From positions 1-21,363 of the forward strand of contig JASGDB010000116.1 in the NCBI GenBank assembly GCA_049841315.1: a DNA stretch of 21,363 nt, written 5' to 3'. Both the position numbers and the translations under genes were made by a program. Under the pieces are notes generated by a model. It was not told the DNA's origin. It was given only the letters and a program-made list of their open reading frames with translations, and ran no database searches. Positions 21,278-21,363 of this stretch are shown in pieces (the first letter of the stretch is position 1; each line of letters begins with the position of its first letter). The stretch is from JASGDB01 sp049841315. GTDB lineage: Bacteria; Bacteroidota; Bacteroidia; Flavobacteriales; Weeksellaceae.

Positions 21278-21363
21278 TATATATAAATGAATGGTTCAAG
21301 ATAATTTAAGCGGGTTATTTTTTATTAATTTAGTCAAGTAAATATACAAATTTTTACTTCTGT

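Noticed and set aside
21287..21341. Very short ORFs (MNGSR and a 16-codon frame) after the last promoter
   Set aside because: They are too short to support as genes; they could be leader peptides, but nothing in view shows this.

Overview
The window looks like a chromosomal segment of a Flavobacteriia member, most like Chryseobacterium and relatives (Weeksellaceae). The evidence is the protein families (DUF5686, a Bacteroidetes-type AddB-like nuclease, Rhs core with the FLHKDYLGS signature), an ATP synthase operon ending at atpG without atpD/atpC, little Shine-Dalgarno signal, and repeated Bacteroidetes-type promoters (-7 TAnnTTTG, sometimes TTG about 19 nt upstream). Species assignment is inference; no search was run.

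Layout. 1-4127: rsmG, a small lipoprotein with a structured leader, the frameshifted stub of a DUF922-like secreted protein, and a large PD-(D/E)XK (AddB-like) nuclease. 4124-9975: F-type ATP synthase genes in the order atpZ, a small membrane protein, atpB, atpE, atpF, atpH, atpA, atpG. The intergenic gaps around atpE and between atpA and atpG carry hairpins and repeats. A strong terminator closes the operon. Beta and epsilon (atpD, atpC) are not in the window.

10027-12362 is the accessory island. It holds a headless Rhs fragment (core plus variable tip) broken by one in-frame TGA, a candidate immunity gene, a terminator, two copies of a REP-like palindrome on either side of this cassette, and the N-terminal stub of a REP-associated (Y1/HUH) transposase. 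It reads as an orphan Rhs tip cassette in a REP/RAYT-marked site.

12469-20706 is housekeeping and envelope: a LolA-like periplasmic protein, a glutathione peroxidase lipoprotein, a small unknown, a DUF5686 outer-membrane protein, a DEAD-box-type RNA helicase, pncA, type I L-asparaginase and a TrmH-family methyltransferase. A perfect 19-bp inverted repeat joins the 3' end of ansA to the ansA-pncA gap.

20707-21363 has no protein gene I can support. It holds a pair of DnaA-like boxes, a promoter-terminator pair that may define a small RNA of about 100 nt, a second terminator, tRNA-Arg(CCT) with its own promoter and terminator, and a palindrome-rich promoter reading out of the window.
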